A DNA stretch of 64,000 nucleotides from Myxococcota bacterium (GCA_022447545.1 JAKVBI010000016.1:62001-126000); one strand, 5' to 3'. Shown: positions 29,376 to 37,349, counted from the stretch's first letter. Notes: generated from the letters alone by a model not told the origin. Numbers and translations are program-made.

Positions 29376-29519
29376 TGCGCTCCCTTCCGCTGCGGATTTC
29401 GCGGGGCGAGGGGGCAAAACGGACGTCCGGGGTGCGCGCGGTGTCACGCGTGACCCTCGCGGATCGACAACCAGCACCGTAGGCCTAACGGTCCGGGCCG
29501 AGGTCGGAAACGCACGAGC

Positions 29520-30869
29520 ATGGCAAGCGAGCAAGTGACTGAGCGCCGCCCGTTGAGCCGCATGGAGGACTTGGTCTCCCTGTGCGCGCGACGCGGCTAC
29601 ATCTTTCCTTCGAGCGAAATCTACGGCGGGATCAACGGATTCTGGGACTACGGACCCCTCGGGACCGAGCTCAAGAACAACCTCAAGGCTTTCTGGTGGC
29701 AGCGCGTGGTTCGCGAACGCGCCGACGTCGAAGGCATTGACACCGCCATCATCGCCCACCCTCGCACCTGGGAGGCATCGGGCCACGTCGAGCACTTCAG
29801 CGATCCCATGGTCGACTGTCGGAAATGCAAGCGCCGCTTCCGGGCGGATCACACGGACGTCCCCTGTCCCGAGGCGCCAGCCAAGCGGCAGGTGGCTGAG
29901 TGTGAACTCACCGACCCCCGCAGCTTCAACCTCATGCTCACCACCCGGGTCGGTGCATCCGAGGATGCCGCCAGTGTCGCGTACCTGCGTGCTGAGACCT
30001 GCCAGCCGATCTTCAACGACTTCAAACGGATTCGAGAGTCGGCGAGGCAGAAGATCCCCTTTGGGATCGCCCAGATCGGCAAGGCCTTCCGCAACGAGAT
30101 CAACCCGCGGAATTTCACGTTTCGGTCACGAGAATTCGAGCAGGCCGAGATGGAGTTTTTCTGCCATCCCTCGGAGCGGGAGCACTGGTTCGAACACTGG
30201 CGGCAACAGAGACTGCACTTTCACGAATGCCTGGGATTTGGAACGGATGTCCTGCGGACCCGGGCCCACGATGCGGATGAACTGGCCCACTATTGCAAGA
30301 ACGCTGTGGATGTCGAGTACGCGTTTCCGTTTGGCTGGCAGGAGATCGAGGGAATCCACGATCGGGGTGATTGGGACCTGTCTCGTCACAGCAGCTTCTC
30401 GGGCAAGGATCTGTCCGTGACAGATGAGACGACGAAGGAACGCTATACCCCGATGGTGATCGAAACCTCTGTGGGGGTGGACCGAACCACCCTCGCACTC
30501 CTGGCGAACAGCTACTCCGAGGAGGTGCTGGCGAACGGGGAGAGCCGTGTGGTTCTCGGGCTACCGGCTCACGTGGCCCCGGTGAAGGCCGCCGTGTTGC
30601 CTTTGTCGAAGAAACTCGCCGAGCCCTCCCACGCGTTGGAGAATTCGTTGCGCCGTCAATTCAACGTCTTCTACGACGATGCCGGCAATATCGGGCGTCG
30701 TTACCGGCGGCAGGATGAGGCAGGAACTCCGTTCTGCATCACCTATGACTTCGAGTCGCCGGATGATGGACGGGTCACCGTGCGTGAGCGCGATTCCATG
30801 GCTCAGGAGCGAATTCCCATCGATGCGGTGGTCGGCTACCTCCGGGAACGTATCGAGGCACCCATCTGA
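29520..30869 (+). CDS. glyS: Glycyl-tRNA synthetase (dimeric, single-chain type)
   Basis: Charges tRNA-Gly. This is the alpha2 GlyRS of the eukaryote-like class IIa, not the alpha/beta GlyQ/GlyS form. Visible are 'SLCARRGYIFPSSEIYGGIN', 'GFWDYGPLGTELKNN', 'WEASGHVEHFSDPMVDCRKC' with 'CRKCKRRFRAD' cysteines, 'QIGKAFRNEINPRNFTFRSR' and the motif 3 region 'ETSVGVDRTTLALL'. A C-terminal anticodon-binding domain completes the 449 residues. Its stop overlaps or abuts the next gene (see 30866). Confidence 0.94.
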   Translation: MASEQVTERRPLSRMEDLVSLCARRGYIFPSSEIYGGINGFWDYGPLGTELKNNLKAFWWQRVVRERADVEGIDTAIIAHPRTWEASGHVEHFSDPMVDCRKCKRRFRADHTDVPCPEAPAKRQVAECELTDPRSFNLMLTTRVGASEDAASVAYLRAETCQPIFNDFKRIRESARQKIPFGIAQIGKAFRNEINPRNFTFRSREFEQAEMEFFCHPSEREHWFEHWRQQRLHFHECLGFGTDVLRTRAHDADELAHYCKNAVDVEYAFPFGWQEIEGIHDRGDWDLSRHSSFSGKDLSVTDETTKERYTPMVIETSVGVDRTTLALLANSYSEEVLANGESRVVLGLPAHVAPVKAAVLPLSKKLAEPSHALENSLRRQFNVFYDDAGNIGRRYRRQDEAGTPFCITYDFESPDDGRVTVRERDSMAQERIPIDAVVGYLRERIEAPI

Positions 30870-31351
30870 GGCGTTCGATTCCGCACTGGGCTGCCTTCGC
30901 CATCACCGTCGGTTGGCTGGTGGGTTGTGGAGGAGGGTGGGTTCCTCTGGCTCCGGTGGGTGGAGAAGGCGCGACTCTCAATGAGGCCGAGGTCCTGGCC
31001 TTTCGTCAGCGAATCCACGTCTTCTATCAGCGCCTTCTCAAACGCCGGTTCAACACGCTGGAGACATTCAACGACCCGGTTCTCCGCGATCACTTCCGAT
31101 CCGTGGATCTGTTCTTCGACTACTACGCCAGCCTCGCCGAGGATTTGGCCGAGACCCATTTCGAGAAAAGCCGCCCCACTTCCAGCGCGGTGCTGGATTT
31201 CGTCTTCGATCGCTCCGGTCGTGCGCGGGTCCTGGTTCGTTTTGTGGGCAAGGATGGTCGGCCCCTTCGGTTTGGAGAAGTGGTCTTCGATCGTGTGGAC
31301 GTGTGGGAGCGTGCGGACCGCACCTGGTGGGTCACACCCGACCGTCTCTGA
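30866..31351 (+). CDS. Small predicted lipoprotein, probable CTG start
   Basis: The only canonical start in this frame is a GTG at 30920, which cuts off a signal peptide: the frame just upstream encodes two arginines, a hydrophobic stretch ('WAAFAITVGWLVGC') and a lipobox, LVGC. A CTG at 30866 overlaps the glyS stop (CTGA) and has GAGG seven bases upstream, giving a 161-residue lipoprotein. ATT at 30878 also has a GAGG six bases upstream. The mature part, about 140 residues, is of unknown function; 'FFDYYASLAEDLAETHFEKS' and a beta-rich C-terminus are visible. The product call is lipoprotein only. Confidence 0.6.
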   Translation: MRRSIPHWAAFAITVGWLVGCGGGWVPLAPVGGEGATLNEAEVLAFRQRIHVFYQRLLKRRFNTLETFNDPVLRDHFRSVDLFFDYYASLAEDLAETHFEKSRPTSSAVLDFVFDRSGRARVLVRFVGKDGRPLRFGEVVFDRVDVWERADRTWWVTPDRL

Positions 31352-31354
31352 CTC

Positions 31355-31375
31355 AGCCGCCGCAGCCCCGCGGCT
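31355..31375 (+). terminator. Hairpin after the small lipoprotein gene
   Basis: AGCCGC, a nine-base loop and GCGGCT form a 6-base stem four bases after the lipoprotein stop; a second hairpin (GCCCC, six-base loop, GGGGC) is at 31414-31429. Neither has a strong T-run. They separate the glyS operon from the sigma-factor operon. Confidence 0.4.
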
Positions 31376-31593
31376 GGCTGGCCCCTTTCGACGGCGCTCG
31401 AACCTGAAATCTAGCCCCCCAATCGGGGCGGCAACTCGGGCCGCGCCGTGTGGAAACTGAAATCGTCATCACACAAGTGGAAAACATTTACTCCTCGCGA
31501 TCGTGAGCCTGGGCCATCGAGTCCGCGTGGCATTTCGAATTTTCTTAGCAGTTCTGAACTCTTGAGTTCCCATGTTGCATGGTCGCCGCCGTC

Positions 31594-31609
31594 TGGCATG
31601 GCGTTTGCG
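31594..31609 (+). promoter_or_regulatory. Sigma-54-type (-24/-12) promoter upstream of the first ECF sigma gene
   Basis: TGGCATGGCGTTTGCG matches the TGGCACG-N4-TTGC consensus with one mismatch and the exact GG-N10-GC spacing. Predicted transcription start is near 31620, leaving a leader of about 56 bases to the ATG at 31676. It sits in a 324-base non-coding stretch (31352-31675) that is otherwise relatively AT-rich, as expected for a regulated promoter. An activator binding site was not identified. Confidence 0.7.
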
Positions 31610-31675
31610 TTACAGGCTCGCGGGACGCGAGTCCCCACTTCTGAACAGCAACACCTAACCCGGCAGGACACCAAC

Positions 31676-32404
31676 ATGAAGGAACTCGGTACCCCCGCTA
31701 TGAGGGGACCCGTCCGAGCGGAGAGCCCCGGCAACGGGGCGAATATGAGAGGCCGCTCGCAAACCGCTCCCCCCCGACTGACTGTAGTGCGATCCTCGGA
31801 ATCAGGAGCCGGTCGCAGTCGGGCTGGCAGACGCAGCGAGCCCTGGTCCGACGACCAGGAACTGATTCGCCAGATCTTGGCTGGGAGTCCGGAGCATTTC
31901 GAGCTGCTCTACGAGGCCTACTTCCGGCGGGTCTATCGGTTCGCGCTCAAGCGCCTGAATGATCCCGGCGAGGCAGAGGACGTCACGCAGGAGGTCTTCC
32001 TGACGGTCTTCAATGCGCTGGGGAGTTTTCAGGGGAATTCGTCGTTGCTCGTGTGGATCTTCGGGATCACGCGAAACACGGTGAACCGGCGGTTCCGGCG
32101 TGCGCGCCCCCGCTTGGAGACATTGGAGAACCTCGAAGCGCGGGAGGGTGTCGCAGGTCCGAGTGAGGTGGATGAGATCGTCAACGCGCGCCGGCTTCTG
32201 GATGCGTGTGAGGGGGTGATCGAGGTCAGCCTCACGCCACTTCAGCGCCGGATTTTCCACCTCAAGCACCTGCGCTGTCAGTCGATCCGCAGCATCGCTC
32301 AAACGCTGGGCAAGTCTGAGGACGCCATCAAGGCGAATTTGTATCGGATGCGCAAAACCATCGCCGACCTCGCTCCCGGGCTGGAAGCGTTTCTGAAAGC
32401 CTAA
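31676..32404 (+). CDS. ECF-type RNA polymerase sigma factor, first of a tandem pair
   Basis: A 242-residue sigma-70-family factor of the ECF group. Sigma region 2 spans about residues 60-130 ('HFELLYEAYFRRVYRFALKR', 'AEDVTQEVFLTVFNALGSF', 'LLVWIFGITRNTVNRRFRR') and region 4 about 180-235 ('LTPLQRRIFHLKHLRCQSIR', 'IAQTLGKSEDAIKANLYRMR'). The first 60 residues form an extra Arg/Ser/Pro-rich, probably disordered extension. The ATG at 31676 has GGCAGGA upstream. No anti-sigma gene follows directly; the next gene is another ECF factor. Confidence 0.85.
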   Translation: MKELGTPAMRGPVRAESPGNGANMRGRSQTAPPRLTVVRSSESGAGRSRAGRRSEPWSDDQELIRQILAGSPEHFELLYEAYFRRVYRFALKRLNDPGEAEDVTQEVFLTVFNALGSFQGNSSLLVWIFGITRNTVNRRFRRARPRLETLENLEAREGVAGPSEVDEIVNARRLLDACEGVIEVSLTPLQRRIFHLKHLRCQSIRSIAQTLGKSEDAIKANLYRMRKTIADLAPGLEAFLKA

Positions 32405-32526
32405 TGGGAGTGCCAAATTTCGACCCGACATGGTGAAAAATCTACACCGAACAACTCCTTGCAGTTTCTTTTGCGCATTCGCATGGATTTTTCGCCACGA
32501 ATTGTCTTGAGGGGCTACTTACCAGT

Positions 32527-32544
32527 GAGGCGGCCCGTCGCCTC
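32527..32544 (+). promoter_or_regulatory. Hairpin in the leader of the second ECF gene
   Basis: GAGGCG, loop GCCCGT, CGCCTC: a perfect 6-base stem ending 32 bases before the TTG start at 32577, inside the 172-base gap between the two sigma genes. It could attenuate or stabilise the transcript. No convincing -35/-10 or -24/-12 pair is visible in this gap. Confidence 0.35.
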
Positions 32545-32576
32545 GCTCCTGGGAAGGGCAACTGCAGGAACCTGCG

Positions 32577-33230
32577 TTGTCCGATACGAACTACGAGCAC
32601 CAAGACAGAGACGTTTCCGAGGCACCTCGGGCTTCATCGTCTGAGCTGACCGATCAAGAGATCGTCGACCGCATCCGAGGCGGGGACGAGGTCGCCTTCA
32701 CTGTGCTGTACGATCGCTACTTCCAGCGCATCTACAGCTTTGCCTACCTGCGTCTTCGCAGTCACGCGGATGCCGAGGAAGTCGTCCAAGAGACCTTCCT
32801 GGCGGCCTTCCATTCCATCGACGCCTTCCAGGGGACGGCTTCGCTCCTTTCCTGGGTTTATGGAATTGCGAAGAATACGGTCAACAACCATATCCGACGC
32901 ACGAAGTCCCATGAGGCACGCATTGAGCGGGCTGAGGTCAGCCTCCGCCTGGCCGCCAATGCCGGGGCGGTGGCGACTCCCGAGGAGAATGTCGCCTATC
33001 AGCGCTGCACCGAAGCGGTTCAGGATAGCTTGGCCTCGCTGGCGCCTTGGCACGTGGAGATCTTCGCCCTTCGCCATCTGGAAAATCTCTCGATCGGCGA
33101 AATCTCCAAGCGCATGTCTCGATCGAATGATGCCGTGCGATCGAGTCTCTATCGTGTGAAGCGACTCATCGTGGACGCGGCAATGGCACCTGGTGATCTG
33201 GGCCAGGCGCAATGGGGGGAAATGGATTGA
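32577..33230 (+). CDS. ECF-type RNA polymerase sigma factor, second of a tandem pair
   Basis: A 217-residue ECF sigma factor. Region 2 is 'FTVLYDRYFQRIYSFAYLRL' through 'LLSWVYGIAKNTVNNHIRR'; region 4 is 'APWHVEIFALRHLENLSIG' and 'ISKRMSRSNDAVRSSLYRVK'. It is clearly paralogous to the gene upstream (both keep 'FQG-x-SLL-x-W' and '-KNTVN/-RNTVN') but lacks the long N-terminal extension. TTG 32577 has AGGA seven bases upstream. The stop overlaps the TTG of the following small gene, suggesting coupling. Confidence 0.87.
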   Translation: MSDTNYEHQDRDVSEAPRASSSELTDQEIVDRIRGGDEVAFTVLYDRYFQRIYSFAYLRLRSHADAEEVVQETFLAAFHSIDAFQGTASLLSWVYGIAKNTVNNHIRRTKSHEARIERAEVSLRLAANAGAVATPEENVAYQRCTEAVQDSLASLAPWHVEIFALRHLENLSIGEISKRMSRSNDAVRSSLYRVKRLIVDAAMAPGDLGQAQWGEMD

Positions 33231-33451
33231 AGCGTCGAGCAACGGAATTCCGGGCGGTCGGAACGACCGAGGAAGAGCTGACGCGCGAATTGGCTGAGGC
33301 GGGTTTTGCTGACGACGCCACGGCCGTCAGCTTGGAAGAACTCCAGGAATTTTTGGAAGCCGACGACACGAGTGTCCGGGCGAACCCCGAGTTCAAGGAG
33401 CGCCTGCGCCGAAAGCTCTGGGAAGTCATTCGGTCGCGCCGGGAGTCCTGA
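33227..33451 (+). CDS. Small protein co-encoded with the ECF sigma factor
   Basis: A 74-residue hydrophilic, charged protein. I place the start at the TTG at 33227 overlapping the sigma-factor stop (TTGA), with a G-rich site (GGGGGGA) six bases upstream; an ATG at 33212 is also possible. No membrane segment and no zinc motif are seen, so it is not a typical anti-sigma factor. The C-terminal 'NPEFKERLRRKLWEVIRSR' helix resembles small proteins found after ECF genes in Deltaproteobacteria. It may modulate the sigma factor; that is inference from position. Confidence 0.6.
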   Translation: MKRRATEFRAVGTTEEELTRELAEAGFADDATAVSLEELQEFLEADDTSVRANPEFKERLRRKLWEVIRSRRES

Positions 33452-33512
33452 GGCGCCCTGGTCATCGCGCTCCTGAGTTGCTTGGCCCATCCCTCGCGTT
33501 ACCGTTTCTCGC

Positions 33513-34109
33513 GTGCGGCATCCCCTGCGTCGCAAGAACCTGAGCCCTCGTCTGTTGCCCTTCTATGCCCTGGCTCTTCTGGGCTTTTGGTGGGCTCAGC
33601 CGAGCGCCCGCAGTCTGGGGCTCGGCGCCGCGGTGATGGGGGTAGGGCTAGCGCTTCGAGCCTGGGCGGCGGGCCATCTCGTGAAGCGCCGCGTGCTCTG
33701 CACCTCGGGCCCCTACGCGCACCTGCGGCACCCCCTGTACCTGGGGACCCTGATCCTCGTCAGCGGCTTCGGGGTAGCGGCTGGCTCCCAGGGTGGAGTG
33801 CTCGTGTTCGGTGCTTTCGTCGCGGTTTTCTTCCTCTATTACCTCCCGTACAAGGAGCGGGTGGAGTCCGAACGCCTCGAGCAGCGTTACAGCGCCGCCT
33901 ACGAGCAGTATCGCTTGGCAGTCCCCGGGCTGTGGCCCCGTTGGAGCCCCTGGCGAACTCCCTCACACTGGTCTCTCGACCCGCTGGGACAGGGCCGCTG
34001 GCTGCGTGCCCGATACCATGACAACAACGAGTGGGGCACCCTGTTAGGCGTGATGGCCGGGTTCGGAGCGTTGGTCTTCCGGGCGCTGTTTCAGGATCCT
34101 GGCGCGTGA
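33513..34109 (+). CDS. Isoprenylcysteine/phospholipid methyltransferase-family membrane protein
   Basis: A 198-residue protein with several membrane segments and the conserved ICMT/PEMT signature 'GPYAHLRHPLYLGTLIL', followed by 'ESERLEQRYSAAYEQYRLAV'. These motifs bind S-adenosylmethionine in membrane methyltransferases. Bacterial members are poorly characterised, acting on lipids or isoprenoids, so the substrate is unknown. It starts at a GTG with no good ribosome-binding site and its stop overlaps the GTG of the kinase-like gene (GTGA), so the two are likely functionally linked. Confidence 0.75.
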   Translation: MRHPLRRKNLSPRLLPFYALALLGFWWAQPSARSLGLGAAVMGVGLALRAWAAGHLVKRRVLCTSGPYAHLRHPLYLGTLILVSGFGVAAGSQGGVLVFGAFVAVFFLYYLPYKERVESERLEQRYSAAYEQYRLAVPGLWPRWSPWRTPSHWSLDPLGQGRWLRARYHDNNEWGTLLGVMAGFGALVFRALFQDPGA

Positions 34110-34723
34110 ACGCCGTGCGGCCTCTGTCTTCGGTCGCTGGCCTTTGCCGAGGGAACCTCGACGAGCGGCGGCTGATCATGCTCCAGGGGGGTGGAGCGCT
34201 CGGGGCGGACGTGTATCTCGTCGTTTCCGACGAGGGGTTGGTGGTGGTCAAGGACTTTGCCCCTCGCAGCCTATGGGTGCGGGCCCTTCTGGGACGCTGG
34301 TCCATCCGTCGTGAGGCCCGGGTTCTCACCCAACTGTGGGATTGGCCACCGTCTCCCCGGTTGCTGGGGCGTCTCGGGCCCCATGCGCTGGTGATCGAAC
34401 ACCGTCCCGGCACGCGCCTGACCCGCCGGCGGCCCTGGACCTTCTCTCGACAGTTCATGGACGAACTGAGGAGCCGTGTGGCGGAACTCCACGCCAGGGG
34501 TTTCATTCATCTAGACCTGGGACATCGGAACAACATCCGCTGCGACCTCGAGGGTCGCCCCGTGGTGCTCGATTTTGCTTCCTGTCTGGGCCCCGCGCGG
34601 CGCGGGTTGCTGCGGGGGGTCGTGCGGGTCAGCCTGGGGTGGGTGGACGGCCGGGCACTCCGAAAATGGGAGCGCTGGTTGTTCGACGCTCCGACTCCGA
34701 CATCCCGATCGGCAAGCGACTGA
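34106..34723 (+). CDS. Small protein-kinase-fold protein (RIO1/Kdo-kinase-like)
   Basis: A 205-residue kinase-like fold. A lysine in 'GLVVVKDFA' fits the ATP-binding Lys, 'HLDLGHRNNIRC' is the HxDxxxxN catalytic loop and 'PVVLDFASC' is the metal-binding Asp. It is too short for a typical eukaryotic-type Ser/Thr kinase and resembles the RIO1/lipopolysaccharide-kinase group. Coupling to the ICMT-like gene suggests a lipid or envelope substrate. Nothing in the sequence identifies the substrate. Confidence 0.7.
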   Translation: MNAVRPLSSVAGLCRGNLDERRLIMLQGGGALGADVYLVVSDEGLVVVKDFAPRSLWVRALLGRWSIRREARVLTQLWDWPPSPRLLGRLGPHALVIEHRPGTRLTRRRPWTFSRQFMDELRSRVAELHARGFIHLDLGHRNNIRCDLEGRPVVLDFASCLGPARRGLLRGVVRVSLGWVDGRALRKWERWLFDAPTPTSRSASD

Positions 34724-34736
34724 GACCACCGGCCGT

Positions 34737-35363
34737 CTATTTGTCAGACTCTCCTGATCTTCGATCTTTTGGGTCGATTTCAAAGAGTCGGGCCGGAGGG
34801 TCGGCGGCGGGGGGGCGCGCCGTCAAACGACCGATGTAGTGGCGGAAGGTTTCCAGCGTCAGTCGCGTGTCGGCCATGGCCCGGTGGGGGACCTGTTTCT
34901 CGATGAGGCCCGCCGTCACGGCAGCCTGGCGCAGGGAAAGCGCCGTAGCGGTCTCTCCGGCTACGAGGGTCCAGGCATAGAAGAGGCTCGCCAGGTCGAT
35001 CACGTGATAGTCGAAGGGGTAAGGGATCCCGCAGTTCTCGAATCCCCGCTCCAGGAACAGCACGTCCATGCGGACGTTCTGCCCGGCCGGAACGACCGTC
35101 TTCCCCGCTGGCAGCAGGTCTGCCAACTCGGTCAGAACCTGGCGCACCGGCAGAGCATTGGCCCACGCTTCTTCGCTGTAGCCGCTGATCCGCGCGCCCT
35201 CGGCTCCGATTCGCTCGGGGCGTGCCTTGACCTTCCAGTGGGCTTCTCCCAGCTCCACCAGTTTCTGGTCGGTGACGATGACCGCCACTTCCGTGATGTC
35301 ATGAATGCGGTAGTCGAGGCCTCCGAACTCACAATCGAGCCAGGCCAGGGCGAAGTCGGTCAC
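34737..35363 (-). CDS. DnaQ-like 3'-5' exonuclease
   Basis: A DEDD-superfamily exonuclease of 208 residues. Exo I is 'WLDCEFGGLD' (D-x-E), exo II is 'NVRMDVLFLE' and exo III is 'HRAMADTRLTLETF', the H-x-x-x-x-D form. It could be the proofreading subunit of DNA polymerase III, RNase T or a related nuclease; the sequence does not settle which. The open frame continues to 35495 but that part reads through the tRNA-Glu gene, so I start at the GTG at 35363. It shares the minus strand with that tRNA. Confidence 0.75.
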   Translation of the reverse strand: MTDFALAWLDCEFGGLDYRIHDITEVAVIVTDQKLVELGEAHWKVKARPERIGAEGARISGYSEEAWANALPVRQVLTELADLLPAGKTVVPAGQNVRMDVLFLERGFENCGIPYPFDYHVIDLASLFYAWTLVAGETATALSLRQAAVTAGLIEKQVPHRAMADTRLTLETFRHYIGRLTARPPAADPPARLFEIDPKDRRSGESDK

Positions 35364-35445
35364 GGTTCTCCACGCGTTCGAGGCTCCGGCGACGGGTGCC
35401 TTCCAGGGCGTCACACCGTTCCAGGGCACGGCCCACTGGTGATGA

Positions 35446-35521
35446 TGGCGCTCCCAAGGGGAATCGAACCCCTGTCTTGGCCTTGAGAGGGCCACGTCCT
35501 AAACCGCTAGACGATGGGAGC
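35446..35521 (-). tRNA. tRNA-Glu (CTC)
   Basis: The reverse complement of 35449-35521 folds as a cloverleaf: 7-base acceptor stem GCTCCCA/TGGGAGC, anticodon loop CTCTCAA with anticodon CTC, and T-arm AGGGG-TTCGATT-CCCCT. A discriminator G and an encoded CCA follow (35446-35448). It reads GAG codons. The downstream exonuclease gene is on the same strand. Confidence 0.95.
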
Positions 35522-35771
35522 TTCCTGCCGAGAGCCGGCGGAAATTAGCCCCTGGGGGGGGATCGGGCAAGCGTTGCCTCAGATCGTTCATCGGAGCATC
35601 GGGCCCGGGGGTGACAATCTGCGTCACCGTAGGCGCCGCATCGTGTCACTCAGGCGGGTTGCAGGGTCCCCGGGTGCGTTTGGCTCGGCCGGCACGCGAA
35701 AAATCTTCACGCCCGCCAAGGCTCAACTTGGAGCGGGCTCATGCCGATCCATGGGGGCGAAATCCAACGCT

Positions 35772-35787
35772 TGGCACGGGCGTTGCT
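35772..35787 (+). promoter_or_regulatory. Consensus sigma-54 promoter for pilA
   Basis: TGGCACGGGCGTTGCT is an exact match to TGGCACG-N4-TTGCT with the GG-N10-GC spacing. Predicted start is near 35798, giving a leader of about 113 bases to the pilin ATG at 35911. pilA is sigma-54 dependent and PilR-activated in Pseudomonas and Myxococcus, so the assignment is well supported. No pilSR genes lie in this window. Confidence 0.88.
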
Positions 35788-35910
35788 CTTGTCTCCAGGC
35801 GGATGCGCCCTGGGCGCCAACGCCTCACCGACGTTCGGTGGACCGGAACCGCACAGACCGTGCGACCGGCTGGACAAAGAGTGCCCCCGGCAAATCAGGA
35901 GAATCCCAGA

Positions 35911-36483
35911 ATGCAGAAGACCCAGAACCGCAAAGGCGGTTTCACGCTGATCGAGCTGATGATCGTCGTTGCCATCATCGGCATCCTGGCGGCCATCGCC
36001 ATTCCCAACTTCCTGCGCTTCCAGCTCAAGGCCAGAAGTTCGGAAGGCAAGGTCAACCTCTCGGCCATCCGCACCGCCGAGACCTCCTACATGTCGGAGT
36101 TCGGCCTCTTCATTCCCGCCAACGATCAGCCCACCACGCTACCGGGCGCCACCAAGGCGTCGTTTCCGGCGGTGGGCGCCGCTGGTGGATTCGACACCAT
36201 CGGATGGCGACCCGAGGGTTCCGTGTATTTCCAGTACACCGTGGCGATCCCGCCCGTTCCCGATCCGGCCGCTCCGCCTGAGCCCAGCTTCACGGCCACC
36301 GGTGTGGCTGACATCGACGGTGACGGCACCAGCCAGGTCTGGGGATACGTCAAGACCAGTGCGGACGCTGTGGCGGACAACGGCTGCCCGGCTACCGGCG
36401 TCTACAACCCGATTTCGAATGCCAATGACCTGCTGGACACGGTGGGTCCCTGCAATGCCAATTCGGGAACCTCTGTCTTCTAG
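35911..36483 (+). CDS. pilA: Type IV major pilin PilA
   Basis: A 190-residue prepilin. The leader 'MQKTQNRKGG' is followed by the class III cleavage site G-FTLIELM and the hydrophobic N-terminal helix to about residue 35, with Glu5 of the mature protein. The rest is a beta-rich globular head with two cysteines near the C-terminus (about residues 163 and 181) that could form the D-region disulphide. AGGAGA precedes the start. PilD for processing and pilG-pilH-pilI follow downstream. The head domain is variable, as usual for major pilins. Confidence 0.92.
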   Translation: MQKTQNRKGGFTLIELMIVVAIIGILAAIAIPNFLRFQLKARSSEGKVNLSAIRTAETSYMSEFGLFIPANDQPTTLPGATKASFPAVGAAGGFDTIGWRPEGSVYFQYTVAIPPVPDPAAPPEPSFTATGVADIDGDGTSQVWGYVKTSADAVADNGCPATGVYNPISNANDLLDTVGPCNANSGTSVF

Positions 36484-36507
36484 GGCAGCCCGGTTGCAGT
36501 TCCTGAG

Positions 36508-36533
36508 TGGGGCTCGGCTTCGGCCGGGCCCCA
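36508..36533 (+). terminator. Hairpin with a UUCG tetraloop after pilA
   Basis: TGGGGC pairs with GCCCCA, and inner CGGC with GCCG, closing on a TTCG loop, with one unpaired base on each side. The stem begins 25 bases after the pilA stop. The stable tetraloop suggests a terminator or 3' stabiliser of the abundant pilin mRNA, separating it from pilG. The T-run is weak (ATTCGTGCTTC). Confidence 0.6.
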
Positions 36534-36632
36534 TTCGTGCTTCAGGCCATGGATTCAGAGTTCGACTTGGGCGAGCAACTCCTTCTCAAGTGACGCGCCA
36601 GATGACCCGAAAATGTCAACGGAGGGCCGAGT

Positions 36633-37349
36633 ATGCGGATCCGCTACTGGATCGCCCAAGGGTTGCTGGTTTCGAGTCTCGTGGCCCTGGGATCCGGCGT
36701 CTATCAGCTGAACCGGGTCTTGGAGGCGCAGCCGATCGTCGATCGGGCACCGGGCGAGGTGGGCCCCCTGCCGAACGGGCGTGCACTGCGGGTGCTCGCT
36801 CTAGGCTTCGAGCGGCTTGTGGCCGACTTGTTCTGGTTGCGCACGGTGGCCTACGTGGGCGACGACGAGGTTGCCGCCGTTGGATATCCCGCGGCCCGGG
36901 ATCTCGCCCAACTGGTCACGGATGTGGACCCGGCCTTTACGAGCGTCTACGTGCACATGAATACAGTCCTCGAGTCGCTCGCGGGTCGGCCCGACGCGGC
37001 CATCGAATTGCTCGAGAAGGGAATGCGCCACAACGACTACTGGCGTCTGAATTTCCTCCAGGGCTACAACTATTTCTTTCACAAGCGGGACTATGCTCGT
37101 GCCGCTGAGCAGATGCGCCTGGCCTCTGAGAAGGGGGGGCCCGATTACCTGCCTTTGTTGGTGACGCGCCTCTACACCGAATCCGGCAGTCTCGATACCG
37201 CAATTTCTTTCGTTGAGGCTCGCCTCGCCCAGGCGTTGACGCCGGAAGAATCCCAGATGCTCGAAGGGCGTCTCCAAGTGCTTCGTGAGGCGCGCGAAAG
37301 TGGTCAGATCGAATCGTTGCGCTTGAAGTCTGCACGGGGGGCGGCGTGA
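36633..37349 (+). CDS. pilG: PilG-like type IV pilus accessory protein with TPR-like repeats
   Basis: A 238-residue protein with one N-terminal membrane anchor (about residues 7-25) and a helical-repeat body ('SEKGGPDYLPLLVTRLYTES', 'ARLAQALTPEESQMLEGRL'). It sits between pilA and the ABC transporter genes, the position of pilG in Myxococcus xanthus, where pilG, pilH and pilI are needed for pilus assembly. The symbol rests on this conserved order more than on sequence. Its stop overlaps the GTG of pilH. Confidence 0.65.
   Translation: MRIRYWIAQGLLVSSLVALGSGVYQLNRVLEAQPIVDRAPGEVGPLPNGRALRVLALGFERLVADLFWLRTVAYVGDDEVAAVGYPAARDLAQLVTDVDPAFTSVYVHMNTVLESLAGRPDAAIELLEKGMRHNDYWRLNFLQGYNYFFHKRDYARAAEQMRLASEKGGPDYLPLLVTRLYTESGSLDTAISFVEARLAQALTPEESQMLEGRLQVLREARESGQIESLRLKSARGAA

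Noticed and set aside
35364-35495. N-terminal extension of the exonuclease frame
   Set aside because: It translates through the tRNA-Glu gene.
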